From Thermodesulfobacteriota bacterium (lineage in GTDB: Bacteria > Desulfobacterota > QYQD01): a stretch of DNA of 64,000 nucleotides. Under the pieces are notes generated by a model that was not told where the DNA came from, made no database searches, and saw nothing but the letters and a program-made list of their open reading frames with translations. The position numbers and the translations under genes are program-made. The stretch covers positions 273,362 to 337,361 of the forward strand of contig JAVHLC010000002.1 of NCBI GenBank assembly GCA_031082315.1. Direction: 5' to 3'. The stretch's first letter is position 1; each line of letters starts with the position of its first letter. Positions 1 to 8,413 of this stretch are shown here, piece after piece.

Positions 1-539
1 ATACGGAAGAAACCTTCTGCGCGTACGACCTGCCCTCTTCCTCGGCAGGTTGGACAGGTGCCGGGACGAGAATTCTCTTTACACCCGCTGCCTCCGCAGG
101 CCGAACAGGTTTCCAGTCTGCTTATTTCTATCTCTGTTTCTCTGCCGAAGGCTGCATCGGCAAATGAAATATTCAGATCATAGCGCAGGTCGGCCCCCGG
201 TCTGGAAGCGGTTCGACCGTGCCTCGTAGTCCCGAAGCCGAAGAATTCCTCAAATATATCGCTGAAACTGGCAAATATATCATCAAAACCGCTGAATCCC
301 CTAAATCCGGCGCCCTGTAGCCCTTCATGTCCATAATGATTGTAAATTTCCCTTTTCTGGGGATCCATAAGGACTTCGTAGGCCTCAGCCGCCTCCTTGA
401 AACGCTCTTCCGCCTCGTTATCTCCAGGGTTTCGGTCTGGATGATACTCCATAGCCAGGCGGCGATAGCTCCTTTTTATCTCCTCCTCAGAAGCATCCCG
501 CGGAACATTAAGTGCCTCGTAATAATCGCGCTTGATCAT
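1..539 (-). CDS. dnaJ: Chaperone protein DnaJ (N-terminal part, cut by window edge)
   Basis: Hsp40 co-chaperone that stimulates the DnaK ATPase and hands it unfolded proteins. Reading leftward from ATG 539, the first ~70 residues form a J domain with the invariant HPD motif (EYHPDRNPG). A Gly/Phe-rich stretch follows (FRGFSGFDDIFASFSDIF), then the start of the zinc-binding region with CSACGGSG and CPTCRGRAG repeats. The rest of the zinc and substrate domains lies beyond position 1. The start is 14 bp after the rpoZ stop on the same strand, so the two are probably co-transcribed. The CxxCxGxG repeats separate true DnaJ from the shorter CbpA type. Confidence 0.95.
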   Translation of the reverse strand, partial: MIKRDYYEALNVPRDASEEEIKRSYRRLAMEYHPDRNPGDNEAEERFKEAAEAYEVLMDPQKREIYNHYGHEGLQGAGFRGFSGFDDIFASFSDIFEEFFGFGTTRHGRTASRPGADLRYDLNISFADAAFGRETEIEISRLETCSACGGSGCKENSRPGTCPTCRGRGQVVRAEGFFR

Positions 540-552
540 ATCTATAACTATT

Positions 553-795
553 CTACTCTTTAACCTCCCCTTCTACCTGCAGCCCTTTTTCAACCTTTCC
601 CAATTCATCTACATTTTCAGGCGTGACCTTCCCTGCCGCTATCTCCCGTAAGGCCACGACGATTTCCTTATTTCTGGATTGAACCAGGGGCTGTGCGCCG
701 CTACGAAGCTGTTGAACCCTTTTTTTTGCCAGATTAACCAGGACAAATCGACTATTAACCTTTTTTAAACAATCTTCCACCGTAACTCGTGCCAT
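553..795 (-). CDS. rpoZ: RNA polymerase omega subunit
   Basis: Small RNA polymerase subunit that helps beta-prime fold and assemble. The 80 residues contain the usual omega core: [13 protein letters not shown] at the start, then NRFVLV-like, [12 protein letters not shown] and a [15 protein letters not shown] helix, followed by an acidic tail. An AAAGGATG Shine-Dalgarno precedes the ATG. It is the first gene of a minus-strand unit that continues into dnaJ, and a candidate sigma-70 promoter lies about 90 bp upstream, divergent from the ffh promoter. Confidence 0.93.
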   Translation of the reverse strand: MARVTVEDCLKKVNSRFVLVNLAKKRVQQLRSGAQPLVQSRNKEIVVALREIAAGKVTPENVDELGKVEKGLQVEGEVKE

Positions 796-886
796 GCTAT
801 ATCATCCTTTCTTTAGGCCTCAGGCCTAAAAAGCCTACCAACATGATTTTTGGTATGTAATTACCGTTATAAAACATAAAACAAAA

Positions 887-914
887 ATTATAATAAGTTT
901 ATTCTACTTAGCAA
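887..914 (-). promoter_or_regulatory. Candidate sigma-70 promoter for rpoZ-dnaJ
   Basis: On the minus strand the sequence reads TTGCTA (-35, positions 914-909), a 16-bp spacer, then a perfect TATAAT (-10, positions 892-887). Transcription would begin near 880, leaving an ~85-nt leader before the rpoZ ATG. The -10 is strong and the -35 weak. Confidence 0.45.
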
Positions 915-989
915 TGTTTTTTTGTTCTTTCTTTTGATGGTTAGGATTCGGACTTACTATTATATGAAGAAATTGTAAACATAATTTGC

Positions 990-1018
990 TTGACGGTTGT
1001 CAAAAGAAATTTTATAAA
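990..1018 (+). promoter_or_regulatory. Candidate sigma-70 promoter for ffh operon
   Basis: TTGACG (990-995), a 17-bp spacer and TATAAA (1013-1018) closely match the sigma-70 consensus. Transcription would start near 1025. The TTG that opens the longest ORF at 990 is the -35 box itself, so that longer start is unlikely; this supports the internal TTG at 1056 as the ffh start. Confidence 0.7.
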
Positions 1019-1055
1019 TACCTTTTTATGTTTCAAATCTTCAGGGAGTAGTGTT

Positions 1056-2384
1056 TTGTTTGAAAGCTTAACCGAACGCCTTAACCTCGTTTTCAAGAAG
1101 CTTCGGGGCTACGGCAAATTAACAGAGCAGAATATTCAGGACGGCCTTCGTGAAGTGCGCCTTGCCCTCTTAGAGGCTGATGTAAACTATAAAGTCGTTA
1201 AAGATTTTGTCAATACAGTCCATGAACGAGCTGTCGGACAGGAGGTATTGGACAGTCTTACCCCGGGGCAGCACCTTATTAAGATAGTTCAGGAGGAATT
1301 GACCGCCCTGATGGGGGGGCAGAAACAAGACATTAATTTTTCGGGGAAATGGCCGGTGTCTATCATGCTGGTTGGTCTGCAGGGTTCGGGCAAGACCACC
1401 ACGGCGGGTAAGCTGGCCCTACACCTGCGGGGGAAGGGGAGGCGCCCTTATCTGGTGCCGGCCGATATATATAGGCCGGCGGCTATCGACCAGTTGCAAA
1501 AATTGGCCAATGATTTGAACATGCCCGCTTATCCGTCTGTGCCGGATATGAAGCCCCTGGATATTTGCCAGAGGGCTATGACTCTGGCCAGGGAGAAGGC
1601 CTATGATACCGTCATCATAGATACAGCAGGGCGCCTGCACATTGATACGGTACTCATGGATGAACTGAAAGGCATCGAGGCGGCCATTGATCCTTCGGAA
1701 ATTATTCTGGTAGCCGATGCCATGACCGGTCAGGATGCGGTTAATATAGCCGAGAAGTTTAACCAGACCCTGGGGCTAACGGGTATAATTCTCACTAAAA
1801 TGGATGGCGACGCCCGCGGAGGAGCGGCCCTGTCTATAAAAGCGGTTACTCAGAAGCCGATTAAATTTGTTGGAGTGGGTGAAAAATTAGATGCCTTAGA
1901 GCCTTTCTATCCGGATCGCATGGCCTCCCGCATACTGGGGATGGGTGATGTCCTGACTCTTATTGAGAAGGCCCAAGCCACTCTTGATGCCAAGAAGGCC
2001 GTAGAACTTGAGAAAAAGATCAGAAAAGAGTCTTTCACCCTGGAGGACTTCCGGGATCAACTACAGCAGATAAAAAAGATGGGGACTCTGGAACAAATTA
2101 TCGGCATGATTCCCGGACTAAACAAGATCAAATCATTGCAAGGATTGCGTCCGGACGAGAGCGAGTTGGTCAGGATAGAGGCTATTATAAATTCCATGAC
2201 CAAGGTGGAACGATGCAATTATACAATCATAAACGGAAGCCGCAGGCGACGCATCGCCCAGGGCAGCGGCACCTCGGTGCAAGATGTAAATAAGTTGCTG
2301 AAAAACTTTGTTCACATGCAAAAGATGATGAAAAAACTCAAAAAGGGTGGACTGAGAAATATACAAAATCTGTTTTCGGGATAG
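1056..2384 (+). CDS. ffh: Signal recognition particle protein Ffh
   Basis: SRP54-type GTPase that binds signal peptides on nascent membrane and secreted proteins and docks with FtsY. At 442 aa it has the usual family length. An N-terminal helical bundle (LTERLNLVFKKLRG) is followed by the G domain with P-loop GLQGSGKTTTAGKL, DTAGR and TKMDGDARGG. The C-terminal M domain carries the RNA-binding SRRRRIAQGSG motif and a Met/Lys-rich tail. I choose the TTG at 1056 because AGGGAG (1043-1048) sits 7 nt upstream and the promoter overlaps the longer reading. It leads the operon that includes rpsP, khpA, rimM, trmD and rplS, an arrangement common in bacteria. Confidence 0.95.
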   Translation: MFESLTERLNLVFKKLRGYGKLTEQNIQDGLREVRLALLEADVNYKVVKDFVNTVHERAVGQEVLDSLTPGQHLIKIVQEELTALMGGQKQDINFSGKWPVSIMLVGLQGSGKTTTAGKLALHLRGKGRRPYLVPADIYRPAAIDQLQKLANDLNMPAYPSVPDMKPLDICQRAMTLAREKAYDTVIIDTAGRLHIDTVLMDELKGIEAAIDPSEIILVADAMTGQDAVNIAEKFNQTLGLTGIILTKMDGDARGGAALSIKAVTQKPIKFVGVGEKLDALEPFYPDRMASRILGMGDVLTLIEKAQATLDAKKAVELEKKIRKESFTLEDFRDQLQQIKKMGTLEQIIGMIPGLNKIKSLQGLRPDESELVRIEAIINSMTKVERCNYTIINGSRRRRIAQGSGTSVQDVNKLLKNFVHMQKMMKKLKKGGLRNIQNLFSG

Positions 2385-2417
2385 TAAAAACCAACAACCG
2401 AGGAGGTAAAAAATAGT

Positions 2418-2666
2418 ATGGCAGTTAGAATCCGATTGGCGCGGCGGGGAGACAAAAAAAGCCCCTTTTATCGTCTGGTAGTAGCAAACTCAGAATCGCC
2501 GCGAGATGGTAAATTTATTGATAGAATAGGCACTTATGACCCCAAGCAGACGCCCCATGTCGTCCAGGTGGACGAGCAAAAGCTGGCCGCCTGGCTGCAG
2601 AAAGGGGCCAAGCCTACAGACACAGTAAGGAGCTTACTTATCAGCGGCGGCTTGTTAAAAAAATAA
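2418..2666 (+). CDS. rpsP: 30S ribosomal protein S16
   Basis: Small-subunit ribosomal protein needed for 30S assembly. The 82 residues begin with the diagnostic MAVRIRLARRGDKKSPFYR and contain DGKFIDRIGTYDP and a WLQKGAKPTDTV helix. A strong Shine-Dalgarno (GAGGAGGT, about 2400-2407) precedes the ATG. It lies 33 bp after ffh and 84 bp before khpA. Confidence 0.97.
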   Translation: MAVRIRLARRGDKKSPFYRLVVANSESPRDGKFIDRIGTYDPKQTPHVVQVDEQKLAAWLQKGAKPTDTVRSLLISGGLLKK

Positions 2667-2750
2667 CTTCCACTTTGGACGGATACTGTATAGAATATTT
2701 TTGCAGGGTACGATCGTCGAGCGAGCCTAACGATAGGGAGGGTTGGAGAG

Positions 2751-2981
2751 ATGAAGGAATTGATCAGGTATATTGCACGCGCTTTGGTCGATAATCCGGA
2801 TGCAGTGGAAGTTAATGAGATAGAGGGCGAGCAGACTTCCGTCATCGAATTGAAGGTAGCCAAGGAGGACCTGGGAAAGGTTATTGGCAAACAGGGACGC
2901 ACTGCCCGATCTATGCGTACTATCTTAAGCGCTGCCTCGACCAAGTTAAGGAAGAGGTCAGTCCTCGAGATCATTGAGTAG
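2751..2981 (+). CDS. khpA: KH-domain RNA-binding protein KhpA
   Basis: Small single-KH RNA-binding protein (KhpA/YlqC family) whose genes commonly sit between rpsP and rimM. Residues ~30-76 form the KH fold with the GXXG loop in [32 protein letters not shown] Shine-Dalgarno region precedes the ATG. The family partners with KhpB/Jag in RNA regulation in Gram-positives; its role in this lineage is inferred only. The last codons overlap the rimM start. Confidence 0.92.
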   Translation: MKELIRYIARALVDNPDAVEVNEIEGEQTSVIELKVAKEDLGKVIGKQGRTARSMRTILSAASTKLRKRSVLEIIE

Positions 2982-3513
2982 CAGGCTAAGGGATGAGGAT
3001 TACATCCTCATCGGAAAAGTAGTTGGCGCTCACGGTGTCAGAGGAGTGTTGAAGGTCTTGTCCTACACCGAATCGCCCGATAGCTTCAAGGCATTAAAAG
3101 CCGTCTGGTTGAAAGATAAAGCTGGTGGACTTCAAGAGCTTAGGGTGGAATCTGCCGGCGTGAAAGGGAAAGTTATCCTTCTCGGTCTATCGGGAGTGGA
3201 TTCCCGCACAAAGGCGGAGTCATTTATTGATTCAGAGGTCTATTGTCCAGGAAAGTGGCTTGAAGAGTTACCGGCTGACGAATACTACTGGCACCAGATT
3301 ATAGGGTTGACGGTCCGATTAGAAGATGGGTCTGTCCTGGGAAAGATAAAGGCCATTTTTCCGACCGGCAGTAATGACGTCTATGTAGTCGAAAATGGAT
3401 CAAAAGAATATCTTATCCCGGCTATCGAGGACGTAGTGGTTAATATAGACCTGACGAATAAGATCATGACGATCCGCCTGCTGGAAGATTTGTTGAATAT
3501 GAATGATATTTGA
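2974..3513 (+). CDS. rimM: Ribosome maturation factor RimM
   Basis: Assembly factor for the 30S head that works with S19. The 179 aa show the RimM N-terminal domain ([20 protein letters not shown]) and a C-terminal PRC-barrel-like domain ([16 protein letters not shown], then [14 protein letters not shown]). The start is a TTG that overlaps the last codons of khpA, so translation is probably coupled. An alternative start a few codons in cannot be excluded. Its 3' end overlaps trmD by 11 bp. Confidence 0.93.
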   Translation: MSSRLRDEDYILIGKVVGAHGVRGVLKVLSYTESPDSFKALKAVWLKDKAGGLQELRVESAGVKGKVILLGLSGVDSRTKAESFIDSEVYCPGKWLEELPADEYYWHQIIGLTVRLEDGSVLGKIKAIFPTGSNDVYVVENGSKEYLIPAIEDVVVNIDLTNKIMTIRLLEDLLNMNDI

Positions 3514-4246
3514 TATCTTGACCATATTCCCACAACTGCCATCTTCAGTCCTGGCCGAAGGTATTCTGGGCAAGGCCGTCAAGGAAGGCAAGGTCACCGT
3601 CAGAGTTATAAATCTGCGGGATTACACCACAGACAAACATCAGATTACGGATGATCGTCCCTATGGCGGTGGTGAGGGGATGGTGATGAAGCCCGAACCG
3701 ATCTACCGGGCCATCCGGGCCATTAAGGCTGAAGATGTCGGAACCCGGGTGGTTCTGCTCAGCCCGCAAGGCCGGCTTTATACACAGGCCGTAGCCGGAG
3801 AAATGAGCGCGCATAGTCACCTATTCATTATTTGTGGGCGTTATGAAGGCATTGATGAACGGCTTCTTCATTTTGTAGATGACGAGATATCCATCGGCGA
3901 CTATGTCCTTTCCGGGGGAGAATTAGCCGCACTGGTGCTTATTGAATCGATAACCCGGCTGTTGCCGGGTGTACTGGGTTCGCCGGATTCGGCGGCCAGA
4001 GATTCTTTTATGGACGGCCTTCTGAAGTATCCCCAGTTTACCAGGCCGCAGGTATGGCAGGGATTGGAGGTTCCGTCTGTTTTATTGTCCGGAGATCATG
4101 AAAAGATCGCTCTCTGGCGCCGCAAAGAGGCCCTGAAGCATACCCTGCTCAAGAGGCCGGATTTGTTGAAGACCACAGCCCTTCCTGTTGAGGACCGCCG
4201 TTTGCTGGAAGAGATTGAAAGAGAGCGCAAACTGAAGGCCGGCTGA
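3503..4246 (+). CDS. trmD: tRNA (guanine-37-N1)-methyltransferase TrmD
   Basis: SPOUT-class enzyme that makes m1G37 in tRNAs and prevents +1 frameshifting. The 247 aa are of normal length. The trefoil-knot SAM site is visible: LLSPQGRLY, IICGRYEGIDERLL and SIGDYVLSGGELAALVLIES. The C-terminal domain contains FTRPQVWQGLEVPSVLLSGDH, which is strongly conserved in TrmD. The start ATG lies within the rimM end and its TGA overlaps the next ATG (ATGA-type), so the cluster is tightly coupled. Confidence 0.97.
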   Translation: MIFDILTIFPQLPSSVLAEGILGKAVKEGKVTVRVINLRDYTTDKHQITDDRPYGGGEGMVMKPEPIYRAIRAIKAEDVGTRVVLLSPQGRLYTQAVAGEMSAHSHLFIICGRYEGIDERLLHFVDDEISIGDYVLSGGELAALVLIESITRLLPGVLGSPDSAARDSFMDGLLKYPQFTRPQVWQGLEVPSVLLSGDHEKIALWRRKEALKHTLLKRPDLLKTTALPVEDRRLLEEIERERKLKAG

Positions 4247-4815
4247 TGCAAAATAAGGTTCGGGTGGACATAGCGCTTGTCCACTATCCTGTGTATAATA
4301 AAAAGGGCTCTGTTATTGCCTCAGCCGTAACCAATTTAGACTTACATGATTTAGCGCGGCTGGCGAAGACTTATGATCTGGGCGCCTTCCATGTTATAAC
4401 CCCGGTCAAAGAACAACAGGTTTTTATAGGGCGGGTACTTGACCATTGGCTTTTCGGCTGGGGTGGCATGTACAATAAGGACCGGGTAGATGCCCTTAAT
4501 TTGGTACGGGTTAGCGATTCCATCAAACAGGCACGGGAAAGTATTCAGGCCGGAACCGGCAAGGAACCCGTTGTCCTGGCTACAGGCGCCAGGGAAAGAG
4601 GGCCGGCGCTTGGTATAGAAGAGGCGCGGAGGCTGTTAGCGGGTGATCGCCCGCTATTGTTGATCTTCGGCACGGCCTGGGGATTAGCCGGAGAGGTAAT
4701 AGAACAAGCCGATTATGTTTTAAAGCCTGTGCAAAAATGCGCAACCTACAATCACCTTTCTGTGCGCAGCGCTGCGGCTATTATAGTAGATAGATTTTTG
4801 GGTGACAGAGGATAG
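4246..4815 (+). CDS. SpoU/TrmH-like RNA methyltransferase (COG4752 type)
   Basis: Probable SAM-dependent RNA methyltransferase with a trefoil-knot fold. At 189 aa it matches the small family often encoded between trmD and rplS in Desulfobacterota and some thermophiles. Visible features are the N-terminal [20 protein letters not shown], the mid-region [16 protein letters not shown], and the C-terminal knot [17 protein letters not shown] followed by [19 protein letters not shown]. The substrate is not known to me. It overlaps the trmD stop and ends 11 bp before rplS. Confidence 0.8.
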   Translation: MQNKVRVDIALVHYPVYNKKGSVIASAVTNLDLHDLARLAKTYDLGAFHVITPVKEQQVFIGRVLDHWLFGWGGMYNKDRVDALNLVRVSDSIKQARESIQAGTGKEPVVLATGARERGPALGIEEARRLLAGDRPLLLIFGTAWGLAGEVIEQADYVLKPVQKCATYNHLSVRSAAAIIVDRFLGDRG

Positions 4816-4826
4816 GGAGGTACTTT

Positions 4827-5171
4827 ATGGATGTAATGGAACTGATTGAACGTGAACAGATGCGGGGCGATCTGCCTGATTTTAGACCAGGGGATAAAGT
4901 AAAGGTCCACGTCAAGATAAAAGAAGGCGAAGAAAAAGAGCGCATTCAGGTCTTTGAGGGGATAGTTATCCGTATGCGCGGGGGCCTTGCTGATACTACC
5001 TTTACTGTGAGGAAGGTTTCCTATGGCGTGGGAGTAGAGAGGACTTTCCTTTTACATTCACCACGTATTGATCGTATTGAGGTCATCTCTCACGGCCAGG
5101 TACGCCGGGCGAAACTTTACTATCTCCGCAAATTGTCCGGAAAGGCGGCTCGCATTAAGGAAAAGAGGTAG
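4827..5171 (+). CDS. rplS: 50S ribosomal protein L19
   Basis: Large-subunit protein at the 30S-50S interface. The 114 residues carry the family signatures: [20 protein letters not shown]-like N-terminus, [35 protein letters not shown] and a C-terminal [27 protein letters not shown] Shine-Dalgarno precedes the ATG. Gene order trmD-methyltransferase-rplS-rnhB is kept. Confidence 0.97.
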   Translation: MDVMELIEREQMRGDLPDFRPGDKVKVHVKIKEGEEKERIQVFEGIVIRMRGGLADTTFTVRKVSYGVGVERTFLLHSPRIDRIEVISHGQVRRAKLYYLRKLSGKAARIKEKR

Positions 5172-5179
5172 GGATAGTT

Positions 5180-5821
5180 ATGTGGGAGCTTGCCTCGCCC
5201 GAATTTGAAGGAGGCGAACGTCTATTCTGGGAGAGAAAACTTCACCTTCAAGGTGTGAGGTTTGTAGCCGGGGTAGATGAGGTCGGGCGGGGGCCACTGG
5301 CAGGACCGGTGGTGGCTGCCGCTGTTATTCTGCCTCCTACCGGTGAATTTACGGGGATCAATGACTCTAAAGTCCTTTCTGCCCGCCAGCGAGCCAGTTG
5401 CGATGATCTTATCCGTAGCCAGGCCATATCTATAGGCATCGGCGCCGTAGAGTCAGAAGAGATCGATCAGATTAATATCCTTCAAGCCACGCTTAAGGCT
5501 ATGCAAATAGCCGTGGCTCAGCTCAATCCCAGGCCGGATTATCTCCTGGTGGACGGCATTGTGCCTATGCCCGCCGTCATTCCCCAAAAAACCATAGTCC
5601 AGGGGGATTCCCGAAGCGTATCTATTGCTGCGGCCTCCATCATTGCCAAGGTATATCGGGATGCGCTTATGGATAAGTACCATGAGCAATATCCGGTGTA
5701 TAACTTTGGCCGGAACAAGGGCTATGGCACCAGAGAACACCGCCAGGCCATTAAGAAACATGGCTGCTGCCCCATACACCGGCGGAGCTTTCGCGGTGTA
5801 AAGGAGTATGTGGTTGGATAA
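5180..5821 (+). CDS. rnhB: Ribonuclease HII
   Basis: Endonuclease that cuts the RNA strand of RNA/DNA hybrids and starts ribonucleotide excision repair. The 213 aa show the type-2 RNase H active site: GVDEVGRGPLAGPVVAAAVI near residue 32 (catalytic Asp and Glu), a central Asp in YLLVDGIV, and SIAAASIIAKVYRD. The C-terminal GYGTREHRQAIKKHGCCPIHRRSF is typical. It overlaps yraN by 14 bp. Confidence 0.96.
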   Translation: MWELASPEFEGGERLFWERKLHLQGVRFVAGVDEVGRGPLAGPVVAAAVILPPTGEFTGINDSKVLSARQRASCDDLIRSQAISIGIGAVESEEIDQINILQATLKAMQIAVAQLNPRPDYLLVDGIVPMPAVIPQKTIVQGDSRSVSIAAASIIAKVYRDALMDKYHEQYPVYNFGRNKGYGTREHRQAIKKHGCCPIHRRSFRGVKEYVVG

Positions 5822-6176
5822 GATCCTCGCCGGCAAAAAGGGAGAGGACTTAGCCGTGACATTCCTCAAAAAAACCGGGTATGTTATTTTGGCCAGAAAC
5901 TACCGGGACAGCATGGGAGAGGTGGACATTATTGCGGAAGAAGATGGGGCGCTGGTGTTCATAGAGGTTAAATCCCGTGGCTCCCTTAGGTATGGAGATC
6001 CCAAGGAGGCTATTACTGCCCACAAAAAAAGACAGTTGTCCAGGACGGCCCTGGCGTTTATAAATAAGAACGGGCTTTTCAGACAACGAGCCCGCTTCGA
6101 CGTGGTGGCCATCCAATTTGCAGGTGGCCAGCCGCAGTTTGAACTTATCAAGAATGCCTTCGATGTTAGCTATTGA
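5808..6176 (+). CDS. YraN / UPF0102 family protein (endonuclease-like fold)
   Basis: Conserved small protein almost always found next to rnhB. The 122 aa carry the PD-(D/E)xK-like pattern: GEDLAVTFLKKTGYVILARNY, then GEVDIIAEEDGALVFIEVKSR (Asp and E-x-K), then KKRQLSRTALAFI. The fold suggests a nuclease, but a substrate is not established. The start lies inside the rnhB end, so translation is likely coupled. It is the last gene of the ffh-led cluster; repeat sequence follows. Confidence 0.88.
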   Translation: MWLDKILAGKKGEDLAVTFLKKTGYVILARNYRDSMGEVDIIAEEDGALVFIEVKSRGSLRYGDPKEAITAHKKRQLSRTALAFINKNGLFRQRARFDVVAIQFAGGQPQFELIKNAFDVSY

Positions 6177-6184
6177 GATTATAA

Positions 6185-6270
6185 GCACTTAGCTATCAGC
6201 CATCAGCCGCCAGCAAAAAACCTATAATAAACAAGATATTAAGCTGAATGCTGACCGCTGAGGGCTGATG
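6185..6270. repeat. Dispersed repeat, family A core
   Basis: Contains AGCTATCAGCCATCAGCCGCCAGC..., an A/T spacer with AACAAGATATTAAGCTGAA, and GACCGCTGAGGGCTGATGG. Related copies are at 16040-16120 (same orientation), 29525-29635 and 31375-31450 (inverted), with partial copies at 13870-13905, 24190-24225, 24350-24385, 57940-57975 and 62345-62405. The flanking hairpins seen in fuller copies are missing here. Confidence 0.75.
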
Positions 6271-6291
6271 GCCCGAAAGGGTTTTTACGTT

Positions 6292-8073
6292 ATGGAAGAG
6301 CAGTCATATACAAAAAAATCACCGGCTGACTTGCTGAAGCTGGATGCCGGCGAAACAGGCCGTTTTCTGGATCAGTTGCCTTTGCCGGATCGGATTGACG
6401 TTATAATGCGCGCCTCCGCGAAGGAAAGACAGGCCCTGATATTGCTGACGAGCCACCCAGAAAAAGTCATGGCCCTTTTCCCGCCGGAAGAGTTATTTTT
6501 TACGATAAAAGAGATCGGGGCCACAGATGCCCTCCCGCTCATTAGTCTGACCACTCCTGAGCAACTGCACCTTATCCTGGATATTGATTGGTGGCAAAAG
6601 GACCGCCTTAGACCCGATAAGATTTTTGAGTGGCTGCGCCTCCTCTTTGCCTGCAGCGAGGACAAGGTAGCCGCGTGGCTTAATACCGTGGAATTTGCCT
6701 TACTGGTGAGTCTGTTTAAATATTTTGCCGACGCCTTTAAGGTCGGCACGGAGGAAGACAGGCTTGAAGAGATTGACGCCTTCCCACCCTTTACCGTGGA
6801 TAATTATTACTTTATTCGCTTTAAGAAGCCCGGCGTTCAGGAGACGCTGGGTAGGATCGTGGAGATTGCCCGGGAGATAAATCCAAAGCTTTACTTTGAT
6901 CTCATGGAATCCATGATCTGGGATGTTGAAGTGGAGAGTGAAGAGGCTGCCTATAAATGGCGGCAGGCCAGACTGGCAGAGCATGGTGTCCCCACCTTTC
7001 ACGAGGCCCTGGATATATACAAACCGCCTTCCATACCCGACCCCTCCCGGGTAAGGCCGGTTGTACATCCATCTCTGATCGAATCCGATATTGAGTCCAA
7101 AACTCCGGCGCCTGTATATCCACTGACTGTCCCCGAACGGCCCACTTTTCTACTAAAGGTCCTTGAACTCATAGGAGATCAGGAGCTTCTGGACCGCATC
7201 AAGCGCGAGTGGGCCCATGTATGCAACCATGTGGTCATGGCCGATGTGCTTGACTTTGATGAGATGAAGGATATTAGGCGGGGGCTCCAGAAGGCCTCCC
7301 GCTACCTTAATATCGGCCTGGAATATATCAGTCAGGGGCAACCCGAACAGGCCCGGCAGCTCCTTGAGGCCACGCCCCTAACCGAGATATTTCGCTTCGG
7401 CTATGCGCAGACTATAGCCTTGAAGAAGAAGGCCGTATTTATGGTCAATAAGGGCTATGTGGAGAAGGACCTTTCTCCGGCAGATGAACCCTGGCGATGG
7501 TTTTTGGCCGGGGGATTACGGAGGCATCCGCTCTATTACGACCCATTTGGCGAAGACAGAATGGATAGAGACGATGATTATCGTGACTTTGGTGCGCTAC
7601 GTGAGGTGGAGGAGACTAAGGAGAGGCTGGAAGAGGCTGGATTCATCGGCAGGTTGATGAAAGAACGCTTTACCGATTATGGCCTGATAAAGGACCTGCC
7701 CCTGGCCACATGCAATATTCAGATGGCCATAGACCTCACCTGGAGTGTAATACTGTTTACTGTCGTGTCCCAGAAGCTATTAAGTAATACTCCGCGTCTT
7801 TGGCCCCTTACGGTTGAGGAACTCCACACCCTTTTCCCCAGGCTTTGGGCGGAAGGCAGCAAAGAAAAGGGGCGAAAGCTCTCACCGGACATAAAAGAAG
7901 AGATGGAAAAGACCCTGCTGGGGCCGTTTTTTTCTCCTGCACCCGAAGAGCGGGGGCGTATTACCCGCTATCTTGAGGTCTGCCATAAACGCATAGAAGA
8001 AGAAATGGGCCTTCTTGATACCCGCATCCCCATCGATCCGCGTTACATCCATGTCCTCCTCGTAGAGATTTAA
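6292..8073 (+). CDS. DUF6178 family protein
   Basis: Uncharacterised cytoplasmic protein of 593 aa; the overall pattern matches DUF6178 proteins that I associate with Desulfobacterota. It is rich in helices and acidic residues, with an N-terminal motif MALFPPEELFFTIKEIG (residues ~65-80) and IDWWQKDRLRPDKIFEWL (~110-130). A mid-region resembles an LALV/LFAY helix repeat and there are no membrane segments. I choose ATG 6292, with GAAAGGG at 6275-6281, over the ATG at 6268, which lies inside a dispersed repeat. No catalytic motif is recognisable and no operon partner is obvious. Confidence 0.75.
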   Translation: MEEQSYTKKSPADLLKLDAGETGRFLDQLPLPDRIDVIMRASAKERQALILLTSHPEKVMALFPPEELFFTIKEIGATDALPLISLTTPEQLHLILDIDWWQKDRLRPDKIFEWLRLLFACSEDKVAAWLNTVEFALLVSLFKYFADAFKVGTEEDRLEEIDAFPPFTVDNYYFIRFKKPGVQETLGRIVEIAREINPKLYFDLMESMIWDVEVESEEAAYKWRQARLAEHGVPTFHEALDIYKPPSIPDPSRVRPVVHPSLIESDIESKTPAPVYPLTVPERPTFLLKVLELIGDQELLDRIKREWAHVCNHVVMADVLDFDEMKDIRRGLQKASRYLNIGLEYISQGQPEQARQLLEATPLTEIFRFGYAQTIALKKKAVFMVNKGYVEKDLSPADEPWRWFLAGGLRRHPLYYDPFGEDRMDRDDDYRDFGALREVEETKERLEEAGFIGRLMKERFTDYGLIKDLPLATCNIQMAIDLTWSVILFTVVSQKLLSNTPRLWPLTVEELHTLFPRLWAEGSKEKGRKLSPDIKEEMEKTLLGPFFSPAPEERGRITRYLEVCHKRIEEEMGLLDTRIPIDPRYIHVLLVEI

Positions 8074-8413
8074 GATTTCATACGCCACCCGCAAACCGGC
8101 CGCTGACGGCTGATAGTTTTGTCAACGTGGCGCCGCGTGCTCTGGGTGAACCGAACTAAAAGGAAGCCGTCATTCCTTCGCTTCACGGCTTGCGCAGTGA
8201 CCCTTTCGGGACTCGCAGGTGGGGAAGGGTTGCCCCTTCCAGCCTCTACGGGGCTGGTTTTCCCCTTCCTGCTCGCCCTCGAAGGGTGCCCCACTGCTCC
8301 AGCAAGTTACGCTCAGGAACAATGGCTTCCATAAAAATGTGGGGAAAAGTCCACGTTTGAATAGCTTGATTTTTTACCCCCTTGGACTATAATGGCCTCG
8401 CTTTGGAGGACAG
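8074..8413. other. Intergenic region with repeats and purQ promoter
   Basis: 340 bp without a credible gene. It starts with a family A-like fragment (GCCGCTGACGGCTGATAG, 8099-8116). Positions 8174-8208 carry TTCGCTTCACGGCTTGCGCAGT, which recurs inverted at 45224-45262. A GC-rich palindromic stretch follows (8216-8300). A 71-codon reading at 8119-8334 has no Shine-Dalgarno or family resemblance and is treated as chance. Confidence 0.6.
8366..8393 (+). promoter_or_regulatory. Candidate sigma-70 promoter for purQ
   Basis: TTGATT (8366-8371), a 16-bp spacer and a perfect TATAAT (8388-8393). The start of transcription would be near 8400, just before the GGAGG Shine-Dalgarno at about 8405 and the ATG at 8414, so the leader is very short. 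Confidence 0.55.

Noticed and set aside
990-1055. N-terminal extension of Ffh from TTG 990
   Set aside because: The TTG is the -35 box of a good sigma-70 promoter, and a Shine-Dalgarno and TTG at 1056 fit the family start.
8119-8334. 71-codon ORF between DUF6178 and purQ
   Set aside because: Lies in repeat and GC-rich palindromic sequence, no Shine-Dalgarno, no family resemblance.
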